This document shows positions 24,111-31,476 of a DNA stretch of 63,192 nucleotides, in pieces. Within the stretch, counting starts at the first letter, position 1. The number at the start of each line of letters is the position of its first letter. The notes under the pieces are model-generated. The model searched no databases. It was not told the origin of the DNA and was given only the letters and a program-made list of their open reading frames with translations. Source of the DNA: Myxococcota bacterium. Its GTDB lineage: Bacteria; Myxococcota; Kuafuiibacteriia; Kuafuiibacteriales; Kuafuiibacteriaceae. Location of the stretch: positions 1-63,192 of the forward strand of contig JANQQN010000172.1 of NCBI GenBank assembly GCA_028289325.1. The letters run 5' to 3'. The position numbers and the translations under genes were made by a program.

Positions 24111-24656
24111 TTAAAACGGACCCGCGTCGTTGCAGTCGTCGTCGTCGTCGTCGTCATCCGACCCGTCGTCGTCCGAGCCATCGTCGTCGCAGTCGTCGTC
24201 CGAATCGTCGTCGTCGTCGTCATCGTCCGATCCGTCATCGTCGGAGTCATCGTCGTCGTCATCCGACCCGTCGTCGTCCGAACCATCATCGTCGTCATCA
24301 TCCGATTCGTCGCCGGAGCCGCCCTCGTCGTCGTCATCGTCCCCGTTGTCCCCGGAGCCGCTCTCGTCGTCGTCATCGTCCCCGTTGTCGCCGGAACCAC
24401 TCTCGTCGCCGTCATCGTCCCCGTCGTCGTCGCCACGGTCGGTGCTATCGAGCGGGTCACTGCCGTTCTCGACCTCGTCCCCGTCGTCCACGCCATCATC
24501 GTCGGTGTCTGCCTTAGTGGGATCCGTCCCGATATCGCGCTCGACGGCGTCGGTGAGCCCGTCGAGGTCGGTATCGACATCGTTCGGAGATGATTCCCCG
24601 CAGGCGGCGATGACAAGCGTCCCCGCCGCGAAGAGATAAAGCGCATAACGCAGCAT
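24111..24656 (-). CDS. Lipoprotein with thrombospondin type 3-like Ca2+ repeats and long Asp-rich tail
   Basis: A 181-residue exported protein. The signal peptide MLRYALYLFAAGTLVIAAC ends in a lipobox (IAAC), so the mature protein is lipid-anchored at Cys19. Residues about 27-72 are calcium-binding thrombospondin type 3-like repeats (DTDLDGLTDAVERDIGTDP, ADTDDDGVDDGDEVENGSDP). The remaining 100 or so residues are almost only Asp, Ser and Gly (such as SDDDGSDDDDDDSDDDGS), ending DDDDCNDAGPF. The tail is strongly acidic, probably disordered and able to bind many Ca2+ ions. The DNA of the tail is a GTC/TCG-type microsatellite. The function is unknown; a passive cation-binding surface protein is a guess. 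Confidence 0.75.
   Translation of the reverse strand: MLRYALYLFAAGTLVIAACGESSPNDVDTDLDGLTDAVERDIGTDPTKADTDDDGVDDGDEVENGSDPLDSTDRGDDDGDDDGDESGSGDNGDDDDDESGSGDNGDDDDDEGGSGDESDDDDDDGSDDDGSDDDDDDSDDDGSDDDDDDDDSDDDCDDDGSDDDGSDDDDDDDDCNDAGPF
24130..24432. repeat. GTC/TCG-type trinucleotide-rich low-complexity tract
   Basis: About 300 bases are built mainly from gtc, tcg, atc and cga triplets with slightly larger repeating blocks (gtcgtcatccgacccgtcgt recurs near 24149 and 24257; gtcgtcatcgtccccgttgt recurs near 24330 and 24369). It encodes the Asp/Ser/Gly tail on the minus strand. It has no spacer structure, so it is a coding microsatellite likely to change length by slippage. Confidence 0.85.
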
Positions 24657-24698
24657 GATCTGCCTCCGACCGCCGGCTTACGCGCACCGAGCGGCCTC

Positions 24699-24717
24699 GC
24701 CGCGGTCGAGCCGCGGC
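24699..24717. terminator. GC-rich perfect hairpin between two minus-strand lipoprotein genes
   Basis: GCCGCGG (24699-24705) and CCGCGGC (24711-24717) form a perfect 7-bp stem with a TCGAG loop. It lies in the 135-bp gap downstream of the 24792-25592 lipoprotein gene and upstream of the Asp-rich gene. It lacks a U-tract; it could end the first transcript or form part of the leader of the second. Confidence 0.35.
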
Positions 24718-24791
24718 CTCGTTACCATTGGATTGGTCAGTGTTCAGCGCGCTCATCGCGCCCACGATGACCCAGTACGTTGGGCTGGGCG

Positions 24792-25592
24792 CTAGAGCGA
24801 TGTGACTTCAGTCACCCGTATTCGGAAGAACAGACTTACGTTCACTGACTCCGTCCCGGCGCTGGGGCCGACGACGCTGGCGATGGCCCGCCCGTCGAGC
24901 AGGGCCTGCTGCAAGGGGCCACTGAGCGGGCCGGCGGAGACCAGCAAAGACGAACGGCTGCCGGTTACGGCGCCGGACGCCACCGCGACCTCAGCGCCAC
25001 CTTCCGGCCGCAGGCGCACCGTCACCACCCCCGAGAAGATCTCCCCGAGTTCCGACCCATCGTCATCGTCGTCGCTGCCATCCGTCGAGTTGCCCTCGAT
25101 CTCCGCGTTCAGGAGGTCGACGGTCCCGATGGCAACGCCGGAATGTTGGGCGTCGAACGCGTTGATCAGGCTGCTCAGGTCCAGCGGCGTGGCCGCGGTG
25201 AGCGCGATCTGACCGCCGGACGGGACGCCGACCATCGACACTTCGATGGTCTGGGCTTGGCTTCTGAGCGCGAGATCGATCTCCACCGGGGTCACCGAGT
25301 CGGCGACGACGGCCACGGTCAGGTCGCGCTGCTGGCGAATATCCGCGCCTTGGAACGTCGACACGTCGACCACCGTCGGCCCTGCGACGACGCTGTCCAC
25401 CCTCAGCTCCAGAAGCTCCGCGGCCGGGCGCTCCAGCCGAAAGCTCGCGCGATCGTTGGACACCGTAAGAACGACGCGCGTGGCCACGGGATCCACCGAG
25501 CGGACGGTGACCACCAAGGTGCCGGCTCGCCGATCGAGGTCCGTTCCGCAGGCCGCACATGTCAACAATGAGCAAATCAGGATCGCTCGCAC
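24792..25592 (-). CDS. Hypothetical lipoprotein
   Basis: A 266-residue exported protein with signal peptide VRAILICSLLTCAAC and lipobox CAAC (Cys15). The mature part is predicted beta-rich (GTLVVTVRSVDPVATRVVLTV, TPVEIDLALRSQAQTIEVSM) and carries a short acidic tract, GNSTDGSDDDDDGSELGE, in its middle. The C-terminus is again beta-rich (NVSLFFRIRVTEVTSL). I recognise no family. GTG 25592 gives a compact signal peptide; a TTG at 25598 is an alternative. It is divergent from the ECF sigma gene with only 42 bp between start codons, so the two may share a regulatory region and this lipoprotein may be part of that regulon. Confidence 0.65.
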   Translation of the reverse strand: MRAILICSLLTCAACGTDLDRRAGTLVVTVRSVDPVATRVVLTVSNDRASFRLERPAAELLELRVDSVVAGPTVVDVSTFQGADIRQQRDLTVAVVADSVTPVEIDLALRSQAQTIEVSMVGVPSGGQIALTAATPLDLSSLINAFDAQHSGVAIGTVDLLNAEIEGNSTDGSDDDDDGSELGEIFSGVVTVRLRPEGGAEVAVASGAVTGSRSSLLVSAGPLSGPLQQALLDGRAIASVVGPSAGTESVNVSLFFRIRVTEVTSL

Positions 25593-25634
25593 CGTCAAAC
25601 TAACGTACTGGGGTGTGTGGAGCGGAGGCAAGAG

Positions 25635-26342
25635 ATGCTCCCAGCACAACGACCAGACCTCCTGCAGCGGCGAGAAGTTCTGGACGCGTACCGTCGCGGC
25701 GAAACGGAAGCCCTCACGGAGATCTACAACCACTATGTCGGTGCGGTGGAGACCTTGCTCATCCATGGCTTCCACTTCGTCAGCGACGGACGCCACTGCC
25801 GCTACCGAGGGGTCTCCGGCCAGTTCGACCTCGAGGACCAGATCCACGAGGTGTTTGCACGCGCCTTTTCCGAACGCGCCCGAAGCGGGTACGACGGGCT
25901 CACCCCGTTTCGCAAATACCTGTTCACCATCGCCCGCAACCTGGTCATCGACGAGTTTCGCCGCAAATCGCGAGCGCTCGAAGACTTCGTGTTGGATGCG
26001 CCGGCGGAGCGAGACGGGTCTCGCTCATCTCCCCCCGAGATGCCCGACGTCAAAGCGACCAGCAGCGACGACCGCCTGGCCGACCGTCAGCTGGTGCGGC
26101 TGGTCGCCGAAGCCCGAGCGTCCTTGGCGCCCCGCGAACAGCAAGTCTACGAGCTGCGATACGAGCGCGAATTGAACCACCGAGACATCGCGGCCGAAAC
26201 CGGGTTGTCCGCTTCGCAGATCAAGACCTCGGAAGCTCGAATTCGGCGCATCGTGTTCCAGCATCTTCGCAAACACGGATACTTCTCCAACTACCAGCTC
26301 GGACCCCAAGGTTGGCTGCGAGCTCTCAGGAAGGCCCAATGA
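25635..26342 (+). CDS. ECF-type RNA polymerase sigma factor
   Basis: A 235-residue sigma70-family protein with regions 2 and 4 only. Region 2 contains DLEDQIHEVFARAF and PFRKYLFTIARNLVIDEFRR, the -10 recognition and melting helix. Region 4 contains LAPREQQVYELRYERELNHR then DIAAETGLSASQIKTSEARI, the -35 helix-turn-helix. The region 2 start has a small insert (GFHFVSDGRHCRYRGVSGQF). I chose ATG 25635, which has GGAGG six bases upstream; GTG 25617 is an alternative. Its stop overlaps the start of a zinc-finger anti-sigma gene. It should direct the operon and possibly the divergent lipoprotein. Confidence 0.9.
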   Translation: MLPAQRPDLLQRREVLDAYRRGETEALTEIYNHYVGAVETLLIHGFHFVSDGRHCRYRGVSGQFDLEDQIHEVFARAFSERARSGYDGLTPFRKYLFTIARNLVIDEFRRKSRALEDFVLDAPAERDGSRSSPPEMPDVKATSSDDRLADRQLVRLVAEARASLAPREQQVYELRYERELNHRDIAAETGLSASQIKTSEARIRRIVFQHLRKHGYFSNYQLGPQGWLRALRKAQ

Positions 26343-27112
26343 ACAACCCCGACTTACCGTGCGGCCATGCGAAGGCGATCGACGGACTGTTCCGCCACCG
26401 GCTGGGGGCCGAGGAGCGCGAGCGGCTCTACCGCGAGATTCGGCAGTGTCCGAGCTGCCGAAGGCTCTTCGATCGCTACGCGGAGGTCGAAGCCGCGATG
26501 GGGGACCGACCGGTGGTCGGCATGCGGGCCGAAGCCCGCCAACGGGTCGCCGACCGTCTCCTCGCCGCGCCGCCCCGCAAAACCGCACGGTGGTGGATAC
26601 CTGCCGTCGCCGCCGCGGCCCTCGCCGCGCCGGCGGTCGTGCTGTTGTTCCCTGTCTCGAGCGCGGACTTTCAGGCCCGAAGTCGAACCGGTCCTCGGGT
26701 CGACGTGCGCGTCGCTCTGCGGGTCCTGCAGGTCGCCCGCCAGGCGACCGGACGCATCGCGGTCGAAGAGATCACCAGCGGAAAGATCGTCGCTGGGGCC
26801 CGGGTGAAGCTTCTCTACTCGAACCTTCGCGACTACGACTACGTCTCCGTAGCTGCGTACACCTCTGATGGTCGACCTCACTGGCTGTACGTCAACCGCG
26901 TCATCGAGCCGGGGGTGGAGAACGCCAGCATCGGGCCCTCGAAGACCGTCGACGCGGGGTGGCCGGCAGGACCCGTGCGGTGGGTCGCGTGGTTCACGAC
27001 CGGACGCCTGGACCCGCTCCCCGACGTCGCGCCGCGGGCCTCGGATCGGCCCGGCATCTCGGTTAGAATCGTCGACGCACGGCTGGTTCAGGAAGATGCC
27101 CATGATGGTTAG
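26339..27112 (+). CDS. Membrane anti-sigma factor with variant zinc finger
   Basis: A 257-residue protein with a short cytoplasmic domain, one transmembrane helix (about 85-106, WWIPAVAAAALAAPAVVLLF) and a periplasmic domain of about 150 residues. The N-terminus has CGH (Cys8, His10) and QCPSC (Cys37, Cys40), resembling the ZAS zinc finger that holds ECF factors, but the usual His four residues before CxxC is Glu34, so the zinc ligands may be arranged differently. The periplasmic part is beta-rich (GKIVAGARVKLLYSNLRDYD; VSVAAYTSDGRPHWLYVNRV) and probably senses an envelope signal. Its ATG overlaps the sigma stop and its end overlaps the start of the caspase gene. Confidence 0.78.
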   Translation: MNNPDLPCGHAKAIDGLFRHRLGAEERERLYREIRQCPSCRRLFDRYAEVEAAMGDRPVVGMRAEARQRVADRLLAAPPRKTARWWIPAVAAAALAAPAVVLLFPVSSADFQARSRTGPRVDVRVALRVLQVARQATGRIAVEEITSGKIVAGARVKLLYSNLRDYDYVSVAAYTSDGRPHWLYVNRVIEPGVENASIGPSKTVDAGWPAGPVRWVAWFTTGRLDPLPDVAPRASDRPGISVRIVDARLVQEDAHDG

Positions 27113-28598
27113 CGCATGGCTCCTCGCGTGGGCGGCGATCGGTGCCCCCCCTCAGACCCTCTCGCCTCGGGTCTATTCGGTGATCGTCGCCACCAACAAC
27201 GCCGTCGATGACAATCAGCTGCGACCGCTCCGGTTCGCGGACGACGACGGGGCCCGATACTTCGAGCTTCTGTCGTTGGTCAGCGACCGGGTCGAGCTGC
27301 TGTCGATCCTGGATCCCGACACCCAGCGGGTCCACCCCGGCGTCGCGCGCAGGGCCCGTCCTCCGACGAGGCGGGAGCTGAGTCGCACCCTGCGCTCCGT
27401 TTACGCCCAGATCTCCCAGGCGGAAGCGAGCGGGCAGCCCACGGTCTTCTACTTCGTCTACGTCGGGCACGGCAGCGTAACCGAAAGCGGCGAAGGCGCG
27501 ATGCACCTGCTCGACGGGCAGTTCACTCGCGTCGACCTGTATCGCGAAGTGCTGGCCCGCTCACCGGCCCGGGTCAATCACGTCGTGGTCGACGCCTGCA
27601 ACGCGTATCTCATGGTGGCCCGGCGGGGCGAGGCGCTCACCGAGCAGGAGATCGACGGCGCGGTGCGTCGGTTTTTGGCCGAGGAAGACCTCGAACGGTA
27701 CCCGAATACCGGCGTGGTCGTGTCGACGTCTCAGGCCGCCGAGACCCACGAGTGGGCGCGCTTCGAAAGCGGGGTGTTCAGCCACGAGGTGCGCTCGGCC
27801 CTCATCGGCGCCGCCGACGTCGACGGCGACGGCGCCGTTCGTTACGACGAGGTCGATGCCTTCATCCGGGCCGCCAACGCCCGCGTCGCTCACCCCAAGG
27901 CGAAGATTCGAGCCTACGTGCGCCCGCCGAACATTCACCTTCGAGAGCCGCTATTCGACCGAAAGCTCGCGCGTCGCGCCCCGACCCTCCGCATCCCTTC
28001 GCCCCTCGCCGGCCGGTACTTCCTCGAGGACCACCGCGGGGTCCGGTTTGCGGATTTCCATCTCGCCACCGGGTTCGGCGTCACGCTGGTGCTGGTTCCC
28101 GCACCGCAGTATTTCCTGCGCTCCGATACCAGCGAGGTGCGGATTCCGTTCGCGGCGGTGAACCGCGCCAACGCCGCGGATTATCCGGCCGGGTCACCCC
28201 CGATCTCCGCACGAGGGGCGACGGACCGTTCGTTTCGCAGCGGACTGTTCGCCGTTCCGTTCGGGCCCGGATACTTCGAGGGCTTCGTCGACGCCAAGAC
28301 GGTGGGCATCGCGCGGGGTCCGGAATCGATCGTGACCACCACCGGCTGGTCTCCGGCCAAAACGTGGGCGGTGTCGTTGGGGGCCGCCACCGTCGCCGCC
28401 GCCACCGCCGGCGTCGTGCTGCGGTTGATGGCCGACTCCGCTGCCGACGACTTTCGGACGTCCATCGGCGACACCGACGATATCGCCGACCTTCGCCGAG
28501 ACGCGGTGACCAAGGCCGATGCCTCCACCGCCCTGTTCGTGACCGCGGGCGGCCTGTTGGCGGGGACGCTGGCGAGTCTGCTCATCGACAGCCTGTAG
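27102..28598 (+). CDS. Exported caspase-like protease (C14) with EF-hand and C-terminal membrane helices
   Basis: A 498-residue protein. The N-terminus is a weak signal sequence (MMVSAWLLAWAAIGAPPQ). The caspase/C14 fold follows with the His-Cys dyad: His123 in VYVGHGS and Cys166 in VVVDACNAY, plus ATNNAVDDNQLRPLRFADDD near the front, where many bacterial caspases read G.N.Y......L..A..DA. A complete EF-hand loop (DVDGDGAVRYDE, 239-250) suggests Ca2+ control. Near the C-terminus are two hydrophobic segments (WAVSLGAATVAAATAGVVL and ALFVTAGGLLAGTLASLLI). It starts inside the anti-sigma gene (ATG 27102; ATG 27096 and 27105 also fit). It may act on an envelope target, conceivably the anti-sigma factor; the substrate is unknown. 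Confidence 0.82.
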   Translation: MMVSAWLLAWAAIGAPPQTLSPRVYSVIVATNNAVDDNQLRPLRFADDDGARYFELLSLVSDRVELLSILDPDTQRVHPGVARRARPPTRRELSRTLRSVYAQISQAEASGQPTVFYFVYVGHGSVTESGEGAMHLLDGQFTRVDLYREVLARSPARVNHVVVDACNAYLMVARRGEALTEQEIDGAVRRFLAEEDLERYPNTGVVVSTSQAAETHEWARFESGVFSHEVRSALIGAADVDGDGAVRYDEVDAFIRAANARVAHPKAKIRAYVRPPNIHLREPLFDRKLARRAPTLRIPSPLAGRYFLEDHRGVRFADFHLATGFGVTLVLVPAPQYFLRSDTSEVRIPFAAVNRANAADYPAGSPPISARGATDRSFRSGLFAVPFGPGYFEGFVDAKTVGIARGPESIVTTTGWSPAKTWAVSLGAATVAAATAGVVLRLMADSAADDFRTSIGDTDDIADLRRDAVTKADASTALFVTAGGLLAGTLASLLIDSL

Positions 28599-28606
28599 CC
28601 GACATC

Positions 28607-30529
28607 CTACGCGGTGGACGGCGGACGGCCGGCCGGGTTAGCGGGCTCCTCTTTTGCGCTGATGTCGTCGTCACGCAGCGACTCGATATCCCAAGCGTGG
28701 TCCACGAAGTCGTGGCTTCGCTGCATGTCCTGCTGGAGAATATTCTCCGCTTCCGCGTTGGCGCGGCGCACGCGGTCGATGAAGTCGTCCTCCCCCTGCT
28801 GCCCCGCGAGCCGGCGCACCAGGGCTTCGTCATGGCGCCGAAAGCGCTGCGCCGCGCGCAACACCCGGTAGCGCCGATAGCCGAGAAGCTCCAACGACCG
28901 AACGCCCATGGCCAACGCTGCGTCGAAGGTCTCCCGAAAGACGTGATCCACGCCGGCATCGATGAGCTCGTAGGCTTCGACCCGGCCGCGGGCGCGAGCG
29001 ATGATCTGGAGGTTCGGAAAGTGTTTATGGGCGGTGTGGACGAGCTCGAGGGTCTTGTCGGGGCGGTCGATAGCCAAGATCAGTAGCTTGGCGTCCGCCG
29101 CGCCGGCGCTCTTGAGAAGGTCGTAGCGACTCGCATCGCCGTAATAGACTTTGCGACCGAACCGGCGCAAAAGATCGACCTGATCCGAGTCGTACTCCAA
29201 AACGGTGGCCGGGATCCCTTCTGCATCCAGGAGCCGAGACGCGATCTGACCGAAGCGGCCGAAGCCGGCGATGATCACCGGCGCCGTACCTTCGACGGCG
29301 TCGTACTCCCCCGCGGATTCCTTGGTGCCGACCCGCGGCTGAAGGACCCGCTCGAAGAACAGGAGCGAGAGCGGGGTCAAGGCCATGGTCATCGCCACCA
29401 CCACCATGAGGGGATCGATGGTGTCGGACCGAAGCACGCCCGTCTGCTGAGCGAAAGAGAAGAGGACAAACGCGAACTCCCCGCCCTGCGCGAGCGCGAT
29501 CCCGAAGAACAACGCCTGGTCCACCCCCAACCGAAACGCGCGGCCGAGCGCGATGAGCAAGATGGCCTTACCGACCATCACCGACACCACCAGCGCACCG
29601 ATCGTCGCGGGGGCGGCGGCGACCACTCGAAAATCGATCGACGCCCCCACGGCGATGAAGAACAGGCCGAGCAGCAGGCCCTTGAAGGGGTCGATGTCGC
29701 TTTCGAGCTCGTGCCGGTACTCGCTGCCGGACAGGACGACGCCGGACAGGAAGGTTCCGAGAGCGGGGCTCAGGCCGACTTGACTCATCAACAGCGCGAT
29801 CCCGATGACCAACAGCAAAGCGGCGGCGACGAACATCTCCCGCAGCCGGGTACGCGCGATGAATCGAAACGCGGGGCGGACGACGAAGTGTCCGACCACG
29901 ATGATGCCCACCACCGCCCCCAAGACCACGAAGGTTTGCGCCCACGCCGGAAGGTGTTCCACCCACGTCGTGCTGTGATGGCCGTGATCGCTGGGCACCG
30001 GGGGATTCGTGGCCAGCAGCGGGAACACGGCGAGCATAGGAATCACCGCGATGTCCTGAAACAGCAAGACGCTGAACGCACTCTGGCCCCCCGTCGTGCG
30101 AGTCAGCCCTTTCTCCTGCAAGGTCTGCAGGACGATGGCCGTCGACGACAGCGCGAACACCATGCCGATGGCCAGCGATTCGGTCCAGTGACCGCCCGCG
30201 ATGACCGTCGTGGCCCCCGCGATCCCCAGCGACGTCAATACGACCTGCAGACCCCCGAGCCCCAAGACCGGCACTCGCATTCGCCACAGTAGCGCCGGCT
30301 CGAGCTCGAGACCGACGAGGAACAGCATCATCACCACACCGAACTCGGCGAAGTGCATGACGTCTTGTCCTTCTTCCCCGAGCAACCCGAGTCCGAACGG
30401 ACCGATGACCACGCCGGCGATCAGGTAACCGAGGACCGAACCGAGGCCCAGGCGTTTGGCCACCGGCACCGACAACACGGCGGCGGTCAGATAGACGAAC
30501 GCGTCGTAAAAGAATCCCTCGCCGGCCAT
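28607..30529 (-). CDS. kefC: Monovalent cation:proton antiporter, KefB/KefC type (CPA2)
   Basis: A 640-residue protein: about 12 membrane helices of the Na+/H+ exchanger fold (GSVLGYLIAGVVIGPFGLG; FLVGLELEPALLW; GIALAQGGEFAFVLFSFAQQ), then a cytoplasmic RCK/TrkA-N domain beginning VIIAGFGRFGQIASRLLDAE, and a charged tail. It exports K+ in exchange for H+, protecting against electrophiles in E. coli. ATG 30529 has GGGGAGG upstream and shares its first base with the stop of the kefF-like gene, the same order as E. coli kefFC. Whether it is glutathione-gated here is not known. It ends 8 bp from the caspase gene (convergent). Confidence 0.88.
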   Translation of the reverse strand: MAGEGFFYDAFVYLTAAVLSVPVAKRLGLGSVLGYLIAGVVIGPFGLGLLGEEGQDVMHFAEFGVVMMLFLVGLELEPALLWRMRVPVLGLGGLQVVLTSLGIAGATTVIAGGHWTESLAIGMVFALSSTAIVLQTLQEKGLTRTTGGQSAFSVLLFQDIAVIPMLAVFPLLATNPPVPSDHGHHSTTWVEHLPAWAQTFVVLGAVVGIIVVGHFVVRPAFRFIARTRLREMFVAAALLLVIGIALLMSQVGLSPALGTFLSGVVLSGSEYRHELESDIDPFKGLLLGLFFIAVGASIDFRVVAAAPATIGALVVSVMVGKAILLIALGRAFRLGVDQALFFGIALAQGGEFAFVLFSFAQQTGVLRSDTIDPLMVVVAMTMALTPLSLLFFERVLQPRVGTKESAGEYDAVEGTAPVIIAGFGRFGQIASRLLDAEGIPATVLEYDSDQVDLLRRFGRKVYYGDASRYDLLKSAGAADAKLLILAIDRPDKTLELVHTAHKHFPNLQIIARARGRVEAYELIDAGVDHVFRETFDAALAMGVRSLELLGYRRYRVLRAAQRFRRHDEALVRRLAGQQGEDDFIDRVRRANAEAENILQQDMQRSHDFVDHAWDIESLRDDDISAKEEPANPAGRPPSTA

Positions 30530-31149
30530 CAGGAACCTCCCCCCGTCGCACGAGCGACGAGCAGCGCGTCGAGATCCTCGTTCAGGCGAGTCAGCGACAC
30601 CGCTCGGCCGAGATCGATCTGGCCGTCTCTCAGCGCGGCCAGCAGACGAAGGTAGTCCGCGGCGTGGGCCTGAGCCGTGGCCGGCGGCATCTGATGCGTG
30701 CCGTGAACCGCGAACGGAGGAAGGTACCGCATGCCGCACAGAAAGGCCGTCTGCTCGAAGGCCAGCGTGAGCTCCCGGACGGCAAAGCGGTTGTATCCGC
30801 CGGCTCGATACGCGAGTTCGTCCCCGCCCGCGGTGAAGGCGTGGAACGCGGTCTTACCGCGCAGTCGGTCACCCTTCGCGCCATACGCCCATCCGTGCTC
30901 GAGGACGAGGTCGATCCACTGCTTGAGCAGCGGCGGCACGCTGTACCAGTACAGTGGATGGTGAAAGACGATCGTGTCGTGTCGCAAGAGTGCTTGCTGC
31001 TCGGTATCGACGTCGACGTCGAAGTCCGGATAGAGCTCGTATAGGTCACGCAGCTCGATCCCCGGGACGTCCGCGATCGCTTCGACCAGGTAGCGGTTGA
31101 CGCGAGACCGCTCGTAGGCGGGATGGGCAAACAGAACGAGGACGGTCAC
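30529..31149 (-). CDS. kefF: NAD(P)H oxidoreductase, KefF-like ancillary protein
   Basis: A 206-residue flavodoxin-like quinone reductase. The FMN-binding strand-loop is VLVLFAHPAYERSRVNR, and the family motif FHHPLYWYSVPPLLKQWIDL is complete, followed by WAYG and GKTAFHAFTAGG. KefF binds FMN, reduces quinones and activates KefC. The start is GTG 31149, directly in front of the first beta strand; no other start fits. It overlaps the antiporter start by one base, so the pair should be coupled. Confidence 0.88.
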   Translation of the reverse strand: MTVLVLFAHPAYERSRVNRYLVEAIADVPGIELRDLYELYPDFDVDVDTEQQALLRHDTIVFHHPLYWYSVPPLLKQWIDLVLEHGWAYGAKGDRLRGKTAFHAFTAGGDELAYRAGGYNRFAVRELTLAFEQTAFLCGMRYLPPFAVHGTHQMPPATAQAHAADYLRLLAALRDGQIDLGRAVSLTRLNEDLDALLVARATGGGS

Positions 31150-31476
31150 TACGGACGGCTGTAGTCCGCCACCTCTGCGGCCGGTTGAATACTTTGTCGG
31201 GATCGGATTCCGGGCGCGAAACGACAGCAACACCATGCTCGCTCCCGATGACGCCGAGACAACGATCGGGGTTGTGCCCAGGGTTACTACGAGCGTCGGA
31301 GAGGACCGTTCCGGTTTCGGGCGCGGTCGCGGCCGCCGCTGACCACGGCGCCGCGGTAGGCGTCCGCCGGGTCCTCAGTGACCGCCGGAGCGTATTCTCC
31401 CCCAACCCGTCCCCGGAATGAACGCAAAGATGGTTGGCCCGTCGCCAATGAGTCGCCGCCGGCAGCGGAGCTGATT
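31150..31476. other. Intergenic region between divergent kefF-like and ppc genes
   Basis: This is the only stretch over 300 bases without a gene. It should hold divergent promoters for the kefFC pair and for ppc. I see no convincing -35/-10 pair, riboswitch fold or small gene. A ribosome site GGAG lies at 31467-31470, six bases ahead of the ppc ATG. Confidence 0.6.

Noticed and set aside
24130-24432. Repeat tract taken as a possible CRISPR array
   Set aside because: The units are triplets with no unique spacers and they encode the Asp-rich tail of a lipoprotein in frame.
27102-28598. Caspase as part of an anti-phage system
   Set aside because: No defence partner genes are present, and the protein has a signal-like N-terminus and sits in a sigma/anti-sigma operon.
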